DNA of 64,000 nt from Rosa chinensis (Eukaryota > Streptophyta > Magnoliopsida > Rosales > Rosaceae), in the NCBI RefSeq assembly GCF_002994745.2, contig NC_037091.1, positions 1,612,001 through 1,676,000 on the forward strand, written 5' to 3'. The notes beneath the pieces were generated by a model. The model was not told the DNA's origin. It ran no database searches and worked only from the letters and a program-made list of their open reading frames with translations. Positions 60,296 through 64,000 of this stretch are shown one piece after another. The translations under genes were made by a program, and so were the position numbers. Numbering within the stretch: the first letter of the stretch is position 1; each line of letters opens with the position of its first letter.

Positions 60296-61363
60296 ATGGA
60301 GTCTCTGACCCTCTTCTGTACTGGTGCTCTCCTTGCCGGTGGGCTCTACTGGTTCGTCTGCGTTCTCGGCCCAGCCGAGCGACAGGGCAAGCGGGCCGCA
60401 GATCTCTCCGGCGGCTCCATCTCTGCCGAAAATGTCCAAGACAGTTACAATCAGTACTGGTCTTTCTTCCGTCGCCCTAAACAGATCGAAGCCTCCGACA
60501 AAGTCCCCGACTTCGTAGACACCTTTTACAACCTCGTCACCGATATTTACGAGTGGGGTTGGGGCCAGTCCTTCCACTTCTCCCCCTCCGTCGCCGGCAA
60601 GTCCCACAAGGATGCCACGCGCCTCCACGAGGAGATGGCGGTCGATCTCATTAGCGTCAAACCCGGAGCTCGAATCCTCGACGTCGGGTGCGGCGTTGGC
60701 GGGCCCATGCGCGCCATTGCAGCCCACTCGCGGGCGAACGTCGTGGGGATCACGATCAACGAGTACCAGGTGAAGAGGGCGCGTCTGCACAACAACAAGG
60801 CCGGGCTCGACTCACTCTGCCAGGTCGTGTGCGGCAACTTCCTCCAGATGCCGTTCCCGGAGAACAGCTTCGACGGCGCGTACTCGATCGAGGCGACGTG
60901 CCACGCGCCGAAGCTGGAGGAGGTGTACGCCGAGGTCTTTAGGGTTCTGAAGCCTGGAGCGCTGTACGCTTCGTACGAGTGGGTGACGACTGACAAGTAC
61001 AACGGGGACGATGCGGAACACAGGGAGGTGATTCAGGGGATCGAAAGAGGCGACGCCTTGCCGGGGCTGAGGACCCACGTGGACATCGCCGAGGCGGCGA
61101 AGAGGGTAGGGTTTGAAGTGGTGAAGGAGAAGGATCTGGCAAAGCCTCCCAGCGGGCCGTGGTGGACTAGGTTGAAGATGGGCAGGATCGCCTACTGGCG
61201 CAACCACATTCTGGTCACCGTGCTCTCCTTCTTGGGGATTGCACCCAAAGGAACAGTGGATGTTCACGAGATGCTTTTCGTCACCGCTGACTATTTGACC
61301 AGGGGTGGAGAGACCGGAATCTTCACTCCGATGCATATGATCCTCTGCCGGAAGCCGGAATAA
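60296..61363 (+). CDS. SMT2: 24-methylenesterol C-methyltransferase (SMT2 type)
   Basis: A 355-residue intronless ORF. The enzyme adds the second methyl group at sterol C-24 (24-methylenelophenol to 24-ethylidenelophenol, with S-adenosylmethionine), steering flux to sitosterol at the ER. It begins MESLTLFCTGALLAGGLYWF, the N-terminal membrane segment typical of SMT2 rather than SMT1. Other marks are YEWGWG (85-90, sterol-binding region I), LDVGCGVGGP (128-137, SAM motif I), NEYQVKRA, IEATCHAP (199-205), YEWVTTDKY and the C-terminal MHMILCRKPE. Arabidopsis SMT2 (361 residues) is also intronless. The ORF is much richer in G and C than its surroundings, so long false ORFs appear on the opposite strand. 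It lies between LINE relics and a Copia element. Confidence 0.95.
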   Translation: MESLTLFCTGALLAGGLYWFVCVLGPAERQGKRAADLSGGSISAENVQDSYNQYWSFFRRPKQIEASDKVPDFVDTFYNLVTDIYEWGWGQSFHFSPSVAGKSHKDATRLHEEMAVDLISVKPGARILDVGCGVGGPMRAIAAHSRANVVGITINEYQVKRARLHNNKAGLDSLCQVVCGNFLQMPFPENSFDGAYSIEATCHAPKLEEVYAEVFRVLKPGALYASYEWVTTDKYNGDDAEHREVIQGIERGDALPGLRTHVDIAEAAKRVGFEVVKEKDLAKPPSGPWWTRLKMGRIAYWRNHILVTVLSFLGIAPKGTVDVHEMLFVTADYLTRGGETGIFTPMHMILCRKPE

Positions 61364-61644
61364 TCTTCACCTGTCCAACCCCCTGTTGTTATTGTTTTCG
61401 GTCTTCCTAGACTCTGTTTTTTCTCTCTTCTTATTGTTATTTTGACCCGTCTAATTTATTGTCCCTCATGTTTTTCCCGTTCGGAATTATTTGAATTTCG
61501 TGATTAGGATCTTCGCCTTCTTCACATTCTAATGTTCTGGTAGTAATATATAATGTAATTTTCGCTCTTAATTTTTGGTAGTTTTGTGTCTGTGATGTAT
61601 CTGGACTATTGCTCTAAAGCATCTAATGTTCTAATCTGTACCAG
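61364..61644. other. SMT2 3' UTR
   Basis: Pyrimidine-rich, then AT-rich; ordinary 3' UTR sequence. No gene was seen. Confidence 0.5.
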
Positions 61645-61728
61645 ATGCTTCGAATCTTTCTCTTTTTGGTAAATAAAAAAAAATCCATGCTTCGAATCTT
61701 TCTCTTTTTGGTAAATGAAAAAAAATCC
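61645..61728. repeat. Two tandem copies of a 42-bp unit
   Basis: 'atgcttcgaatctttctctt' followed by 'tttggtaaat' and an A-rich end is repeated with one or two changes at 61645 and 61687. It directly precedes the Copia LTR. Confidence 0.9.
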
Positions 61729-61741
61729 GTTTTTTTTTTTG

Positions 61742-61958
61742 TGTTGTAGTAAATAGGTAAAATGTCTATATCATGGAGTATGCACTTAAGAAGTGGAGAA
61801 TGTGTGGTTTGTATGGAATGCACATTGAGAGGTAGAGAAATTGTGTAGCAAATATACTAATGTATGTAGGGCAAATTTACACTACTTTGTAACCCTATAT
61901 AAACCCCCTCAATATGAGAAGAAGACTCACCAATTCACTCTTCAGTTTCTCTGAAACA
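61742..61958 (+). mobile_element. 5' LTR of a Copia-type retrotransposon
   Basis: The 217-bp LTR starts TGTTGTAGTA and ends CTGAAACA, so its termini are TGTT...AACA. A TATA box 'cctatataaacc' is at about 61891. It is followed at once by 'cgttatcagcacga', in the place of the primer-binding site; it shares 'tatcag' with the usual initiator-Met tRNA site but is not identical. The gag ORF follows 925 bases on. The 3' LTR and target duplication lie outside the window, so the left boundary rests on the inverse termini alone. Confidence 0.75.
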
Positions 61959-62883
61959 CGTTATCAGCACGAAATCGCTCTAGAATTAGAATCGAAATCG
62001 ATTAGAGTAGTGAAAGTTCATGATCCGAACTAGGTCATTTTACCAACCTTACAAGAAACCCCCAAATCCTATCACATATCAAAGCCCTTGATCCCAGAAG
62101 CTCAGAACCGGTCTCAGAACCTCCAAAACCGGCCAAAAACAGCCTGAACCGGCCTCTGGAATTCCTGAACCGCTGCCGAACCGCTGCCGAGCAGCTGCCG
62201 AGGCCCCTGCACACCACCTGCCGAGACCTGCCGAGCAGCTGCCGAGAGCCCTGCACATCACCTGCCGAGCAGCTGCCGAGAGCCCTGCACACCACCTGCC
62301 GAGACCTGCCGAGAGCCCTGCAGACCCCCTGCCGAGCACCTGCCGACAGCTGCCGAGCCCCCCTGCCGAGCACCTGCCGACAGCCTGCCGAGCACCTGCC
62401 GAGCATCTGCCGGCAGATCTGCCGAGCCATTTTCCGGCCACTTTTCGGACACTTTTCCGGCGACTTTCCGGACACTTTTTCCGGTCAATTCTTAAGGTAA
62501 ACTTTTCTAAAAGTTCCCGTTTTTGAAGTTTTTATTACTTTTCTCTTCTTTTCACGGGGACTTCCAACATCCCTTATTCTACCCCCCTTTCTTCTTCATA
62601 GGGGAGACCAAAAAGGCCGAACTGTGGGGGTTCGTGCTCACTCCAAGCTTGGAGCTTGTAGAGTCCTCCAAACTTAGAATTTGTTGAGAAGAAAACAATC
62701 GACCACATACATCATTGTTTCGATTTAATCCAAAACCCCTCTTGGAATCAAGATTTTCTTGGAAGCGACTACGCTCAGAAAATCCCTAATTTCTTGAAAG
62801 CGATTACGCTCAGAAAGTTTATAGTTTTTCGTGGTAGCCTTTTTCGCTCCGAAACTAACCCTATTTTCTTGTTGTTCTTCAGG
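61959..62883 (+). other. Copia 5' leader (untranslated)
   Basis: The leader holds the candidate primer-binding site, a CTGCCGAG-rich minisatellite (about 62160-62425), a run of 'ttttccgg' repeats (62430-62485) and, just before gag, 'ttgttcttcag', which could serve as a splice acceptor. Long minus-strand ORFs here are repeat artefacts. Confidence 0.6.
62160..62425. repeat. CTGCCGAG minisatellite in the retroelement leader
   Basis: About 20 copies of 'ctgccgag' or one-base variants occur, grouped in higher-order units such as 'agctgccgagagccctgca' then 'c(a/t)cacctgccgag'. The block is far richer in G+C than the rest of the window. Confidence 0.9.
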
Positions 62884-63993
62884 ATGAGTAACCTGAACAA
62901 GTTGAGCTTCAACCCACTAGGGACAACAGGCGCAGGATACCACAAGTGGATCCGTGATGTGCGCCAGCATCTTAAGGCTGATGGGATCCTGAGTACGATC
63001 CAAGAGCCAAGTCAGGACGTGCTTACTCCTCAACAAGCTCTTGCTTTTGAAGCAAATAGAGCAAAGAGAGAGGCTAATGAAGCAAAAGCCATCATTCTCA
63101 TGACAAGGCACATGAATGACGCGCTCCAAAATGAGTACCTCAATGAGGAAGACCCAAGAAAGCTATGGGTAGAACTCGAGCAGCGTTTTGGCAACGTCCG
63201 TGATTCCCTGCTTCCCGACTTAGAAGAGAGATGGCAAAGCCTCCGCTTCTGTGATTTCAAGACAGTTCTTGACTACAATTCGGAAGCACTTCGTATCAAG
63301 TCTATGATGGAATTCTGTGGACATCAAATCACTGATACGATGTTGATCGAGAAAACTCTCTCTACCTTCCCTGTCTCTGCATTAATGATAGCTAAAAACT
63401 ATCGAATTGATATCAATGCTAGACGCATCACAAGATTTCATGAGCTAATTGGTGTCATGAACGTAGCTGAAAAGCACGACAACATACTTGTGAAGAACTA
63501 TAACTCTAGACCCGTGGGAACCAAGTCAATTCCGGAGTCTAATTATAGTCGCACCTCCAAGGGAGGACGCAAGGAGCGAAACCCTAAAAGAAGGGATAAT
63601 TATGGACGTTCAGGTCCATATTCTCGCCCTAAAGAGGAAGGAAACCGCCAAGATAGGCGTGCACGGAACCGTGGAGGTAAACGTGTGAAGAGAGAGCGAG
63701 GCCAAGCCTCCGGTTATGGTGGTAACACCACCAATGGAAACAACCGTTTTCAAAGTGCTCCTAAAGCACCTCGATCAAGGGAACCTGACCATAACGATGC
63801 TTGTCTCCGATGTGGACTACCTGGACATTGGGCAAGGGCATGTAAAGCATCCCAGAATGTTGCAAACGCGTACAAAATGTATCGTGAAGCAAGGGAGGCA
63901 AATTACATGGAACAAGAAGATCAAGATGGCCATCTCGATCTAAGGGTGGAAGACGACAAAAATCAAAACCCAGAAACTGGCGATTTTGATTAA
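62884..63993 (+). CDS. gag: Copia gag polyprotein
   Basis: A 369-residue ORF from ATG 62884 (just after 'cttcag') to TAA 63991-63993; the frame is open further upstream, but this start suits Copia gag (MSNLNKLSFNPLGTTG). It shows the UBN2/gag-polypeptide fold pattern (GYHKWIRDVRQHL; ARKLW-like 'DPRKLWVELEQRF'; 'LRIKSMMEFCGHQITD'). A long Arg/Lys/Gly-rich stretch follows (about 240-310), then a CCHC knuckle CLRCGLPGHWARAC (C-x2-C-x4-H-x4-C) and an acidic tail. Gag forms the particle and binds RNA. No frameshift or stop interrupts it, so the element may be young. Many Copia elements fuse gag and pol; here gag ends in a stop, and pol would have to follow outside the window. Confidence 0.9.
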   Translation: MSNLNKLSFNPLGTTGAGYHKWIRDVRQHLKADGILSTIQEPSQDVLTPQQALAFEANRAKREANEAKAIILMTRHMNDALQNEYLNEEDPRKLWVELEQRFGNVRDSLLPDLEERWQSLRFCDFKTVLDYNSEALRIKSMMEFCGHQITDTMLIEKTLSTFPVSALMIAKNYRIDINARRITRFHELIGVMNVAEKHDNILVKNYNSRPVGTKSIPESNYSRTSKGGRKERNPKRRDNYGRSGPYSRPKEEGNRQDRRARNRGGKRVKRERGQASGYGGNTTNGNNRFQSAPKAPRSREPDHNDACLRCGLPGHWARACKASQNVANAYKMYREAREANYMEQEDQDGHLDLRVEDDKNQNPETGDFD

Positions 63994-64000
63994 GTCTTCT

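Noticed and set aside
60140..61336. Long minus-strand ORFs opposite SMT2 (up to 216 codons)
   Set aside because: Shadows of the GC-rich SMT2 coding frame, with no recognisable motif.
62035..62488. Minus-strand ORFs of 76-146 codons rich in Arg, Gly, Ala and Gln
   Set aside because: Artefacts of the CTGCCGAG minisatellite, which stays open in all three frames.
1..64000. CRISPR arrays, bacterial operons, phage or organellar DNA
   Set aside because: No regularly spaced repeats, ribosome-binding sites or organellar genes; the window is plant nuclear DNA.

Overview
The window is nuclear DNA of a dicot plant. The genes are intron-rich with GT-AG introns, the intergenic DNA is AT-rich, and the gene set is plant-specific (S1-type secreted protein, SCAB actin-binding protein, KRP, PRT1, SMT2). 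Transposons typical of angiosperms lie between the genes: Copia, LINE, PIF/Harbinger-like, pogo/Emigrant-like and other MITEs. I could not fix the family; a rosid is a weak guess. Splice junctions are from my own reading of the sequence, with no transcript data.

Genes. Eight intact genes are recognised, plus one orphan ORF and one retroelement gag: an S1/SPH-type secreted protein (12.4 kb, +); a mitochondrial/plastid mTERF protein (15.1-16.3, -), divergent from a 12-coding-exon SCAB gene (17.5-24.8, +); mitochondrial ribosomal protein uL22m (26.3-28.6, +); a PRT1-type N-degron ubiquitin ligase with two RINGs and a ZZ finger (29.8-33.6, +); a KRP/ICK CDK inhibitor (38.6-41.1, +); an ER cytochrome b5 (45.9-48.5, -); and an intronless SMT2 sterol methyltransferase (60.3-61.4, +). 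They are unrelated housekeeping or regulatory genes, not a pathway cluster.

Accessory DNA. At 0-5.4 kb two paralogous copies of one segment occur. One is split by a 2.5-kb TTA-flanked, PIF/Harbinger-like element that carries an antisense, intron-containing, inactivated copy of a glutathione peroxidase gene. The other copy keeps the unoccupied site. A MITE and an RPW8-domain pseudogene lie beside it. At 6.4-8.3 kb are a pogo/Emigrant-like element with a second MITE nested in it, and a Copia LTR with its polypurine tract. At 36.8-38.1 kb a tandem triplication lies just upstream of the KRP gene. From 48.5 to 60 kb is a graveyard of LINE fragments, several with exact target-site duplications, plus foldback elements and an isolated exon resembling exon 2 of NADP-isocitrate dehydrogenase. 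The right end (61.7-64.0 kb) is the start of a Copia retrotransposon: 5' LTR, a leader with a CTGCCGAG-rich minisatellite, and a complete gag ORF; its pol and 3' LTR lie beyond the window.

The most unusual object is the gene-carrying (Pack-type) Harbinger-like element at 266-2775.
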